A DNA stretch of 64,000 nt from an uncultured Christensenellaceae bacterium (GTDB lineage: Bacteria > Bacillota > Clostridia > Christensenellales > Aristaeellaceae), in the NCBI GenBank assembly GCA_905234985.1, contig CAJOJQ010000001.1, positions 1 to 64,000 of the forward strand, in the 5' to 3' direction. Positions 1-7,957 of the stretch are shown in pieces; the stretch's first letter is position 1; every line of letters begins with the position of its first letter. The position numbers were made by a program, and so were the translations under genes. The notes beneath the pieces are model-generated. The model searched no databases and was not told where the DNA came from. It was given only the letters and a program-made list of their open reading frames with translations.

Positions 1-81
1 TATTCTCAACTTTTCGCCGCTTTGAGCACCTTGGCCGCGCTTACGCACGGAAAATTGGCCGACGCAACCTAATATCGGAGG

Positions 82-360
82 TTATTGGAGGTTGCCTATG
101 ATAATTCTTATTCCAATGAGTGCAATTATGACCACAATGGCCAAAACCTCGCTGCTGTCCCGATCCGAATCGCTGCTCGAATCGCTGCTCGAGCTCCAAC
201 TGGAATAACTGTCCGAACTGTCGCTCGAGTCCGAACCGCCGCCCCAGTCCGAATCACTGTCGAAATCGCCGAAAGCGATGCCGGGGAGGGGCGAAGCCAG
301 CAGGCACAGCAGGAGCAGGGCCGTCAGAAGCGCCAGGGTTCTTTTCCGCGGTTTGCGCAT
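82..360 (-). CDS. Small secreted Ser/Asp-rich membrane protein
   Basis: A 92-residue protein. Residues 1-30 form a basic start plus hydrophobic stretch typical of a signal peptide (ending near PGIAFG). Residues 31-70 are almost only Ser, Asp, Gly and Trp. Residues 71-88 form a hydrophobic segment (VLAIVVIIALIGIRIII), and the protein stops four residues later. This layout resembles the N-terminus of Firmicutes proteins that carry a TIM44-like domain after the membrane segment, but no such domain follows. The frame stays open for 27 codons after the TAA to the window edge, so a truncated longer protein is possible. It is last in a leftward operon, 110 bp after the YlbF-like gene. Function unknown. 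Confidence 0.5.
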   Translation of the reverse strand: MRKPRKRTLALLTALLLLCLLASPLPGIAFGDFDSDSDWGGGSDSSDSSDSYSSWSSSSDSSSDSDRDSSEVLAIVVIIALIGIRIIIGNLQ

Positions 361-469
361 GATGATCTTCCTTCCGAATGATTTGTTAGAGTGTATCCTG
401 AACTGTTTGTGCGGATACCCGGCGGGAGGGAAAGCCCGGGATTCGATAAAAACAAGGGTGTTTCTTCCG

Positions 470-868
470 TCAGCCGCACCCGCCGCAGGCCGCGCAGTTG
501 CCGCTGCATCCGCCGCCGGTATTTCCGCCCGGGTTCAGGACGGCGGAAAGCTCGCCGTTCACCTGGGCCATCATATCGGAAAACTGCTTCCGGGCGGATT
601 GGAGGGCTTGATACATGGGCATGGCCTTGATCTGCCCGTGCACTTCTTCCAGCTCCCGGGCCAAAGCGTCCATCTGGTCGAAATCCGGTTCCTTTTTCAG
701 GGTGATTTCCTCGATGTCCCGGTGGATGCCGTCGTACTTTTTGTACAGGGCCTGCAATTGCTCGTCCTGGCCCGCCGCGTCCTCCGTGGCCCGCATGGCG
801 ATGTATTCCGGGGACTGGGCGATGACGCCCGCCAATTCTTTGGCCTTTTCGATGACTGACTGACTCAT
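470..868 (-). CDS. YlbF/YmcA family regulator with Cys-rich tail
   Basis: A 132-residue helical protein of the YlbF/YmcA (Com_YlbF, RicA/RicF) family. In Bacillus these proteins form the Y-complex with YaaT, which carries [4Fe-4S] clusters and helps RNase Y mature mRNAs. The position fits YmcA: in Bacillus subtilis ymcA lies just downstream of ymcB (miaB), and here the start is only 4 bp from the miaB stop. The body (1-112) is charged and alpha-helical. The C-terminus is a Gly/Cys tail with four cysteines (GGCSGNCAACGGCG), a plausible metal or cluster ligand set. Family assignment is fairly sure; the complex and cluster are inferred from Bacillus. Confidence 0.8.
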   Translation of the reverse strand: MSQSVIEKAKELAGVIAQSPEYIAMRATEDAAGQDEQLQALYKKYDGIHRDIEEITLKKEPDFDQMDALARELEEVHGQIKAMPMYQALQSARKQFSDMMAQVNGELSAVLNPGGNTGGGCSGNCAACGGCG

Positions 869-872
869 TGTG

Positions 873-2285
873 TTATTCTCCTTCTATGATTTTTCCCTTG
901 AGGGTGGTCTTGCTGGCTGCGGTGATTTTCACCGGCACGATTTTGCCCACCAAGCCGGCGTTTCCTTCAAAGTTGACGCTGATGTTCCGGGAGGTTTTGC
1001 CGGTGATCTGGTTTTCGTTCCGTTTGGAAGCGCCGGTGACCAGGACGGACGCCGTTTGCCCGATCATTTCCGCGAAGCGCTTCTGGGTCATTTCCTCCTG
1101 GAGGGCGATGAGCCGCTCGATGCGTTCCGTGGCAAGCGCAGGGTCGATGCGGCCCGGCATGTCGGCGGCGCGGGTGCCCGTGCGGGGGGAATAGATGAAG
1201 GTGAAGGCGCTGTCGTACTGAACGGTGCGCGCCAAATCCATGGTGTCCTCAAAGTCCGCGTCCGTTTCGCCGGGGAAAGCCACGATGATGTCCGTGGTCA
1301 GGCCCACATCCGGGGCGGCTTTGCGGATCTTTTCCACCTTTTCCAAATAGCTTTCCCGGGTGTAGCGCCGGTTCATGGTCTGCAAAATGCGGTTGCTGCC
1401 GCTCTGTACGGGCAGGTGCAAATGGCGGCACAGGGCGGGATTTTCCGCCATTTCCCGGATCAATTCGTCGGATAAATCCTTGGGGTGGCTGGTCATGAAG
1501 CGGATACGGGGGATGCCGGTTTCCGAAACCTTATGCAGCAGTTGGGGGAAGGTGAGGCCGCCGGGCACGTCGTTGCCGTAGGAATTGACGTTCTGGCCCA
1601 GCAGCATGATTTCCTGTACGCCCTGCTTTTGCAGGCTTTCCACCTCCCGCAGAATGTCGTCCGGAGTGCGGCTGCGCTCCCGCCCCCGCACGTAGGGCAC
1701 AATGCAGTAGGAGCAGAAATTGTTGCAGCCGTACATGATGGTCACATAGGCCTGGAAGGGGGATTCCCGCCGGATGGGCAGCCCCTCGATGAGCGTGCTT
1801 TGCTCCTCCGGCACGGCTACCGTCCGGCGGCGGGTGGAAGCGGCGCGGTACAGCAATTCGGGCAATTGATAAATGTTACCCGTGCCGAACGCCACGTCCA
1901 CGAAGGGGTATTGGCGCAGAATTTTTTCCGCCATGCCCGGCTCCTGCACCATGCAGCCGCAGACCCCGATAAGCATTTCCGGGCGCTCCTTTTTGATCTC
2001 CTTGAGCCACGTCACGTTGCCCAGGGCTTTGCGCTCGGCGTTGTCCCGGATGCAGCAGGTGTTGTGCAGCACAAAATCCGCTTCCTCCCGGGTGGGCGCG
2101 GCGGTGAGCCCCATTTCCTCCAGCATGCCCGCTAACTTTTCCGAATCATGGGCGTTCATCTGGCACCCGTAGGTGACGATGTGATAGGTCTTCGGTCTGT
2201 CTGCCAGCGCTTCAAATTCTTTCGCAAACTGCCGCTGGGCCGCCATTTCCTCCGGGGAAACGCGGACAGCCTTTTCGTTTATCAT
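873..2285 (-). CDS. miaB: tRNA-2-methylthio-N6-dimethylallyladenosine synthase MiaB
   Basis: A radical SAM methylthiotransferase that converts i6A37 to ms2i6A37 in tRNAs reading UNN codons. The 470 residues are full length for the family. The N-terminal UPF0004 domain begins near residue 35 with YGCQMNAHDSEKL (C41) and has further cluster cysteines in NTCCIRDNAE and GVCGCM. The radical SAM triad CxxxCxxC is C187, C191 and C194 (GCNNFCSYC), followed by VRGRERSR, typical of MiaB. A TRAM domain fills about residues 405-470. ATG start at 2285. It lies between RNase G and the YlbF/YmcA gene in one leftward operon, separated from RNase G by a heptamer hairpin. Confidence 0.95.
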   Translation of the reverse strand: MINEKAVRVSPEEMAAQRQFAKEFEALADRPKTYHIVTYGCQMNAHDSEKLAGMLEEMGLTAAPTREEADFVLHNTCCIRDNAERKALGNVTWLKEIKKERPEMLIGVCGCMVQEPGMAEKILRQYPFVDVAFGTGNIYQLPELLYRAASTRRRTVAVPEEQSTLIEGLPIRRESPFQAYVTIMYGCNNFCSYCIVPYVRGRERSRTPDDILREVESLQKQGVQEIMLLGQNVNSYGNDVPGGLTFPQLLHKVSETGIPRIRFMTSHPKDLSDELIREMAENPALCRHLHLPVQSGSNRILQTMNRRYTRESYLEKVEKIRKAAPDVGLTTDIIVAFPGETDADFEDTMDLARTVQYDSAFTFIYSPRTGTRAADMPGRIDPALATERIERLIALQEEMTQKRFAEMIGQTASVLVTGASKRNENQITGKTSRNISVNFEGNAGLVGKIVPVKITAASKTTLKGKIIEGE

Positions 2286-2306
2286 CTGATTTGTTCCTCC
2301 TCGAAG

Positions 2307-2400
2307 AAAGTGAAAAGTGGAAAGTGAAAAGAGAAATCGATTTTGGTATTATAACGACAACAAGATATATTTCCACTTTTCACTTTTCAATTTCCACTTT
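2307..2400. repeat. Heptamer-repeat hairpin A (word AAAGTGR)
   Basis: The left arm (2307-2331) is AAAGTGA, AAAGTGG, AAAGTGA and a partial fourth unit. The right arm (2373-2400) is CCACTTT, TCACTTT, TCAATTT, CCACTTT, the reverse complement of the same 7-bp words. The 41-nt spacer contains no repeat. The arms can fold into a stem of more than 20 bp in RNA from either strand. The right arm overlaps the RNase G stop codon, so the element sits directly 3' of that gene and 5' of miaB. Same design as the elements at 4180-4282 and 20284-20395, but with a different word. Confidence 0.85.
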
Positions 2401-3475
2401 AATTTTTCTTCCTCGTCATTTCCATCAGCCCCAAGGTGGTGAACCCGTGCACCACAGCCTTCACCGGGTCGTCCCTGAGGGCGTCTTCCAGGGCCTTCTG
2501 CACGGCGGCGCGGCTGTCCTCGCTCTGCATATCCACAAAGTCGATGATGACGATGCCGCCAACGTTCCGCAAGCGCAGGATGCGGGCGGTTTCCTGGGCC
2601 GCCTCCACGTTGAGCTTTACAAAGGTGTTTTCCGTGCCGGTTTTGCCGCCGGTGAATTTTCCGCTGTTCACGTCGATGACGGTCAGGGCTTCCGTCCGGT
2701 CGATAATGAGATAGCCCCCACAGTCCAGCCACACCTTGCGCTGCATGGATTTTTCCAGCTTGGCCCGCACGCTGTACAGGTCGAAGGGGTTTGCGCAGGA
2801 GCGCACGGGGAGGGACAGGGGCGGCAGGGCCTCCGGGGCGTTGGTTAGGATTTCGGAGATTTCCCCATGCTCGTCCCGCAGGAGCCGGGCAAGCGCGTCC
2901 TCCCGGCCTTTCAGGAGGCAGGGAGCCTGTGCTGTTTTCTGCTTTTCCTGAATTTCGTTCCAGGCGGCGGATAAAGCGTTTACGTCGGCGGCCATATCTT
3001 CTTCTGCCGCGTCCGCGCTTTCCGTGCGCATCACCAGCCCGCAGCCCGCTGGGGCCAGCCTGGCGGCGATGTTTTTTAGCCGCGCCCGTTCCCCTTCCGC
3101 TGTGATTTTTTGGGACACGGCGAAGCGAGCAGAGCAGGGTGTTAAGATCGCATACCGCCCGGCTAAAGCGATATCGGCGGTGAGGTAGGGCGCTTTGTCT
3201 CCGATGGGCGGCTTTTTCACCTGCACCAAAATCCTGTCCCCGGAGCGCGGTTTTTCCCTGCACTCGGAAAAGGGCAGGAAGCCCATCTGATCTTTGCCCA
3301 AACGCACGAAACAGGCTTCCATGCCTTTTACGATGCGATCCACCACGCCCAAATAGATTTGCTCGGCTTCGACGCCGCCTCCTGCATCCTGGAAAAAGGC
3401 CAGCAGACGTTTTTCCTCCATCAGGGCGATTTCCCGCTGCCCGTCCCGGATTTCCATCAAAATCTGCTTGCTCAT
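2399..3475 (-). CDS. rng: Ribonuclease G/E family endoribonuclease (short form)
   Basis: A single-strand-specific endoribonuclease of the RNase E/G family, acting in rRNA and mRNA processing. An S1-like RNA-binding region spans about residues 35-110 (EQIYLGVVDRI, then MGFLPFSE). The DNase I-like catalytic part holds the two metal-binding aspartates, D268 (LTVIDVNSGKF) and D312 (GGIVIIDFVDM). At 358 residues it ends just after GLMEMTRKK, exactly before the CPxC zinc-link and small domain of Escherichia coli RNase G, so it probably lacks the zinc-linked dimer interface. Its ATG overlaps the TIGR03936 stop (ATGA), indicating translational coupling. Family sure; the exact in vivo substrate is unknown. 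Confidence 0.88.
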   Translation of the reverse strand: MSKQILMEIRDGQREIALMEEKRLLAFFQDAGGGVEAEQIYLGVVDRIVKGMEACFVRLGKDQMGFLPFSECREKPRSGDRILVQVKKPPIGDKAPYLTADIALAGRYAILTPCSARFAVSQKITAEGERARLKNIAARLAPAGCGLVMRTESADAAEEDMAADVNALSAAWNEIQEKQKTAQAPCLLKGREDALARLLRDEHGEISEILTNAPEALPPLSLPVRSCANPFDLYSVRAKLEKSMQRKVWLDCGGYLIIDRTEALTVIDVNSGKFTGGKTGTENTFVKLNVEAAQETARILRLRNVGGIVIIDFVDMQSEDSRAAVQKALEDALRDDPVKAVVHGFTTLGLMEMTRKKN

Positions 3476-4134
3476 AGCGTTTCCAGGGGCACCAGCGCCC
3501 CCTCCTTTTCACCCAGCAATTGGGTGCGGGTAATCAGCGCCCGGGGGCGTTCCGCGCCAGCGAACTCAAACAGGGAGGAAAGCAGTAAGTCCGGCTTGCA
3601 GGTAGCGCTTTCGCACAGGGCCAGCACCATGGTGAGGGCGTTGCCGTTCAAGGTCAGGCCGTAGATCATGGGCCGGAGGTCGCAGGGCTTCATGCCCGTT
3701 TTGGTTTTGCGGATGGCGGGGATTTCCTTTTGCGAAAGGTACCTTTCCACCGTTTCCGCAAAGCCCTCCGGCACTGTTTCCAGCTCCGCCTGATATATGG
3801 CGGCGGTGAGCAGGGCCATGGGGGCGGGGTGCCGGTCGTCTACGGGCACGGCGGAAATGGCCGGTAAATCCGGCGGCAGGGCGGCGGAGAGCTTTTCCAA
3901 GAACGCCTCCCCGGTCATTTTCCCCTCGATGGGCACCTCCATCACTTCCCTCTTCCCCGGCATGCCCACGGAAAGGGGCGCGGCGAAGGTGAGCAAAATA
4001 TGGGGATTGAACCCCTGGGAATAGCGAAGCGGCAGGCCGCTGCGGCGCAAAGCCCGCTGCATGGCCCGCATCAGGTCAAGGTGGCCGATGAGGCGCAGGC
4101 GGGGGGACTTCTCGAATACGACGATCATCTTCAT
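3472..4134 (-). CDS. TIGR03936 family radical-SAM-linked protein (DUF2344)
   Basis: A protein of about 220 residues of unknown biochemical function that in many Clostridia is encoded directly after the TIGR03960 radical SAM gene and before RNase G, exactly as here. The family hallmark is the N-terminal VVFEKSPRLRLIGHLDLM and the YSQGFNPH motif near residue 45. I place the start at the ATG at 4134 (MKMIVVFEKS); a TTG at 4155 would add seven residues but has no clear ribosome-binding site. The stop overlaps the RNase G start. The partner radical SAM gene upstream is frameshifted in this sequence, so whether the pair still works is open. Confidence 0.85.
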   Translation of the reverse strand: MKMIVVFEKSPRLRLIGHLDLMRAMQRALRRSGLPLRYSQGFNPHILLTFAAPLSVGMPGKREVMEVPIEGKMTGEAFLEKLSAALPPDLPAISAVPVDDRHPAPMALLTAAIYQAELETVPEGFAETVERYLSQKEIPAIRKTKTGMKPCDLRPMIYGLTLNGNALTMVLALCESATCKPDLLLSSLFEFAGAERPRALITRTQLLGEKEGALVPLETL

Positions 4135-4179
4135 GCTGTTCAAACAACCTTTCAAAAGCGAAGCAAGAAATCAGATCAG

Positions 4180-4282
4180 AGTTGAGAGTTTAGAGTTGAG
4201 AGTTGAGATGAAATAGTCTGTACAACGGATTCCGAATCATTCAACTATATAAATCTCAACTCTCAACTCCCAACTCTCAACT
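4180..4282. repeat. Heptamer-repeat hairpin B (word AGTTGAG)
   Basis: The left arm, 4180-4207, is four contiguous heptamers (AGTTGAG, AGTTTAG, AGTTGAG, AGTTGAG). The right arm, 4255-4282, is four complementary heptamers (CTCAACT, CTCAACT, CCCAACT, CTCAACT). A 47-nt spacer separates them. The arms pair over 28 bp with few mismatches. The element lies 5 bp beyond the stop of the TIGR03960 gene and upstream of the TIGR03936 gene, inside a leftward operon. Confidence 0.88.
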
Positions 4283-4287
4283 CTTCT

Positions 4288-6172
4288 TTAATCGGCTAAG
4301 GGCGCGCTGGTCTGCTTTTTCCCCTTCAGCGGCGGATTCTTCACCCAGTCGCACACGCCCCAGGTGTGCAGGCCGCAGCCGTTGCAGCCGTGGCGGCAGT
4401 CCGGAGTGGTTTTCACCTGCTTGGCCTTTTCGTTTTCCTTTTGCAGGTAGGCCATGGTGACGCCTGCGTCGATAAACTGCCAGGGCAGCAGCTCGTCGTA
4501 GGGCCTCTCCCGGTAGGCGTAGAAAGCTACGTCCAGGCCGCAATCGGCAAAGGCCCCTAACCATTGGTCATACTTGAAATGCTCCATCCAACTGTCCAGA
4601 CGGCAGCCCCGCTTCCAGGCGGCGTAAATCACGTCGCAAATGCGGCGGTCGCCACGGGAAATGCAGGCTTCCAGCAGGGAAAGCTCGCTTTCGTGCCAGT
4701 TGAAGTGTACGTTTTTGAGCTTCAAATACTGCCTTAGCTTCGCCTGCTTTTCGTGTACCGTTTCCAGGGTGTCCTGGGCGGCCCACTGGAAGGGGGTGAA
4801 GGGCTTGGGCACGAACACGCTGGCCGAGGCCGTCACCCGCACGCCGTTTTTGCTGCGCTTTTCCTTGGGCAGGGAATAGTAGGCGTCCACCACCTTTTTG
4901 GCAAGATGGCCGATGCCCTGTAAATCCTCGTCCGTTTCCGTGGGCAGGCCCATCATGAAATAGAGCTTGACGCTGCTCCAGCCGCACTCAAAGGCGTCGG
5001 TGACGGAGCGGATCAGGTCTTCTTCGGTGACGCCCTTGTTGATGACGTCCCGCAAGCGCTGGGTGCCCGCCTCCGGGGCCAGGGTGAGGCCCGATTTCTT
5101 CACCTGCTGGGTTTCTTCCAGACTTTGCTTTACGATGTTGTCGATGCGCATGCTGGGAAGGCTTACGCTGACCCGCTTTTCCTTGTACCGATCCATTAAA
5201 GCCTGGATCAGCTGGGGCAGGCAGGTGAAGTCCCCGGAGGAAAGGGAAGAAAGGCTCATTTCCTCGTAGCCGGTGGACTGCTGCAGCTTGTCCGCCAGTT
5301 CCAGCAGCCTGTCCATACTGCGCTCCCGCACCGGGCGGTACAGCATGCCCGCCTGGCAGAAGCGGCAGCCCCGGGTACAGCCCCGCATGATTTCCAGCAC
5401 CATGCGGTCATGCACGATTTCCGTATAGGGCACGGGGATATTTTCCGGGTACACGGCGGAGGACAAATCCTTCACCACCCGCTTTTTCACCGTTTTCGGC
5501 GCGGCGGGATCGTTGGGCGCAAAGGATTTTAAGGTGCCGTCTTCGTTGTATTCCACGTCGTACAGGGAAGGAACGTACACGCCTTCCAACTTCGCTAAAT
5601 TACGGAGAATATCTTTCCGGGAAAGACCCGCTTCCCGCCCGTCCCGGATCACGTCGATCAGCTCCGTCGCCGATCATAAACGCGTCGATGAAGTACGCTA
5701 AATTTTCGGGGTTGAACGCGCAGGGACCCCCCGCCACCACGATGGGGTCGCCTTCCTTCCGGTCCTTGCCGAAAATGGGGATGCGGCCCAAGTCCAGCAT
5801 TTCCAAAATGTTGGTGTAGCTCATTTCGTATTGCAGGGTAAAGCCCACGATATCGAAATGGTTCAGGGCCTTGCGGCTTTCCAGGGAAAAGAGGGGAATA
5901 TGCTCTTCCCGCATTTTATCCGCCATGTCCGCGTCCGGCATAAAGAGCCGTTCGCACAGGGCGTCGGGGCGCTGGTTGATGAGATAGTACAAAATCTTCA
6001 TGCCCAGGTGGCTCATGCCGATCTCATAGGTGTCGGCAAAGCAGAAGCCGAAGGTGCAGCGCACGCTGTTCCAATCCTTGCGCACGCTGTTCATTTCCCC
6101 GCCGATGTAGCGGGCGGGCTTCTGTACGGTTTCCAAAAGTTTCTCCAGGCGGGCGTTTTCCTGTTCGTTCAA
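4288..6172 (-). pseudogene. TIGR03960 family B12-binding radical SAM protein, frameshifted
   Basis: Two overlapping frames together make one protein of about 628 residues, the usual size of the TIGR03960 family. The 5' part (6172 to about 5662) encodes the region up to YFIDAFMIGDG. The 3' part resumes as LIDVIRDGREAG in another frame and carries the radical SAM motif GCTRGCRFC and a cysteine-rich end (CRHGCNGCGLH). The sequence at 5661-5666 looks as if two bases (GA) are missing from an expected GDGE-L junction. The start is probably the TTG at 6172, behind GGGAGGTAGG; the ATG at 6394 would lie upstream of the promoter. First gene of the operon with TIGR03936 and RNase G. Function of the family is unknown. 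I cannot tell a real mutation from an assembly error. Confidence 0.8.
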
Positions 6173-6213
6173 GGGTCCTACCTCCCGAAAGTCAGCATAA
6201 CATACCAATTTAT

Positions 6214-6242
6214 ATTGTACCATTTTATGGGCCGTTTGTCCA
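6214..6242 (-). promoter_or_regulatory. Promoter of the TIGR03960-RNase G-miaB operon
   Basis: On the minus strand TGGACA (6237-6242), a 17-nt spacer and TACAAT (6214-6219) form a sigma-A-type promoter. Transcription would start near 6207, about 35 nt upstream of the TTG start at 6172 and its GGGAGG site. This supports the TTG start over the longer frame. Confidence 0.7.
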
Positions 6243-6305
6243 TTGCCGGAAAGGACGGAAGCCGGAAAATTCAGGCGGCAGAAAGCGACCAAAAATCCCC
6301 CCGAT

Positions 6306-6333
6306 TTGCATTTTTTGAAAAAAAGAGTATAAT
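6306..6333 (+). promoter_or_regulatory. Promoter of the alpha-amylase gene
   Basis: TTGCAT (6306-6311), a 16-nt spacer and a perfect TATAAT (6328-6333). The predicted start of transcription is near 6340, about 129 nt upstream of the amylase ATG. It is divergent from the promoter at 6214-6242. Confidence 0.65.
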
Positions 6334-6339
6334 ATACGA

Positions 6340-6371
6340 AGCCGGGAAGGGGCCAGGGCCTTTTCCCGGCT
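6340..6371 (+). other. Hairpin at the predicted 5' end of the amylase mRNA
   Basis: AGCCGGGAA (6340-6348) pairs with TTCCCGGCT (6363-6371); two G-U pairs and GGCC/GGCC continue the stem to about 14 bp with a minimal loop. It begins at or within a base or two of the start predicted from the TATAAT box. There is no U-run after it, so it does not look like a terminator; a 5'-terminal stabilising stem is more likely. The rest of the leader (6372-6468) is A-rich with only a weak ribosome-binding site (GAGAAAG). Confidence 0.55.
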
Positions 6372-6468
6372 GAACATAAACAGAACGCCGGCAAAAGCGC
6401 GGCGAATACGATATACGAAAAACGGTTTTTGAAAATAAAAACGAAAGCGATTCGAGAAAGTGTGATCT

Positions 6469-7935
6469 ATGAGTACAAACAAAACGATGATGCAGTATTT
6501 TGAATGGTATTTACCCAACGACGGTTTATGGTGGAAACGATGCGCCGCCAAGGCGGTGAACCTGCGCGACCTTGGCATTACCCAGGTGTGGCTGCCCCCG
6601 GCTTATAAGGGCACCAGCCAGGAGGACGTGGGATACGGCGTTTACGATATGTATGACTTAGGAGAATTCGATCAGAAAGGAACGGTGCGCACCAAGTACG
6701 GCACCAAAGAAGAATACCAGGAGGCAATCAGCGCGTTCCACAAGGCCAATATCCAGGTTTTCGCGGACATCGTGCTGAACCACCGCATGGGCGGCGACGG
6801 GACGGAGATCGTGAGCGCGGTGAGCGATTCGCCCGAAAACCGCAATATCCAGATCGACGACGCGCAGAAGGTGAAGGTCTGGTCCCTGTTCAAATTCCCC
6901 GGCCGAAATGGAAAGTACAGCAAATTCACCTGGAATCATACCCACTTTACCGGCACGGACTGGGACGAAAACACCCAGACCATGGACCGTATCTTCCGCT
7001 TCACCGGGAAGAAATGGGCCAGGAACGTGGACCCGGAAAAAGGCAATTTTGATTATCTGATGGGCATGAATGTGGACATGCAAAACCCCACCGTGGTGCG
7101 GGAAACCCAGAAATGGCTGGAATGGTACATCAATGAAACCCATTTGGACGGCCTGCGCCTGGACGCGGTGAAGCATATCTCCTTCCCCTTCTACGGAAAG
7201 CTGCTAAAATATATCCGGGGCGCCACCGGCATGGAGATTCCCGCCGTGGGCGAATACTGGAGCGGCGAACTGGACCGCCTGCTGCACTACCTGGACATGG
7301 TGGACAATGAAATGTCCCTGTTCGACGTGGCGCTGCATTATAATTTCTTCGACGCTTCCCAGGGCCGCCGCAACTTGAAAAATATTTTTGACAATTCCCT
7401 GGTGCAGGCCCGGCCCCAGAACGCCGTCACCTTCGTGGACAACCACGACACCCAGTACGGCCAAAGCCTGCAGTCCTTTGTGGAGGACTGGTTCAAGCCC
7501 CTGGCCTACAGCCTGATCCTGCTGCGGCAGGACGGCGTGCCCTGCGTTTTCTATTCGGACTATTACGGCAATCCCGTCCAGAATCGGCCCCTGGTGCCGA
7601 ACTTAGGCAAGCAAATCAAGGTGCGCCGCTGGTACGCCTACGGGGAACAGCAGGACTACTGCCTGAACGACCATGTGATCGGCTGGGTGCGGCGCGGGGA
7701 CATCGAACATGAAAACTCCGGCGTGGCCGTGGTCATGAGCGACGGGGACGCGGGCACGATTCCCATGGAAATGGGCGCGGCCTTCGCGGGGGAAGCGTTC
7801 TATGACGTGATGGGGATGTGCCACGAACCGGTCATCATCGACAAAAAGGGCGTCGGCGCGTTCCAGACGGCTCCCCGGGGCGTTTCCATCTGGGTGCGGG
7901 AAAAGGCCTTTGAGGATATCATCATCAACGAGTGA
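6469..7935 (+). CDS. Cytosolic alpha-amylase, GH13 family
   Basis: An endo-acting alpha-1,4-glucan hydrolase that would cut intracellular glycogen or imported maltodextrin. The 488 residues match the liquefying Bacillus-type GH13_5 amylases, beginning with MMQYFEWYLPNDG. The catalytic triad is visible: nucleophile D232 (GLRLDAVKH), acid/base E262 (VGEYW) and D327 (VDNHDTQ). There is no signal peptide, so the enzyme should stay inside the cell, as with Escherichia coli AmyA. A C-terminal beta domain follows the barrel from about residue 400. It has its own promoter and a structured leader. The next gene starts 22 bp downstream. Confidence 0.9.
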   Translation: MSTNKTMMQYFEWYLPNDGLWWKRCAAKAVNLRDLGITQVWLPPAYKGTSQEDVGYGVYDMYDLGEFDQKGTVRTKYGTKEEYQEAISAFHKANIQVFADIVLNHRMGGDGTEIVSAVSDSPENRNIQIDDAQKVKVWSLFKFPGRNGKYSKFTWNHTHFTGTDWDENTQTMDRIFRFTGKKWARNVDPEKGNFDYLMGMNVDMQNPTVVRETQKWLEWYINETHLDGLRLDAVKHISFPFYGKLLKYIRGATGMEIPAVGEYWSGELDRLLHYLDMVDNEMSLFDVALHYNFFDASQGRRNLKNIFDNSLVQARPQNAVTFVDNHDTQYGQSLQSFVEDWFKPLAYSLILLRQDGVPCVFYSDYYGNPVQNRPLVPNLGKQIKVRRWYAYGEQQDYCLNDHVIGWVRRGDIEHENSGVAVVMSDGDAGTIPMEMGAAFAGEAFYDVMGMCHEPVIIDKKGVGAFQTAPRGVSIWVREKAFEDIIINE

Positions 7936-7957
7936 GCGGCGGGAAAGGAAGAAAAGT

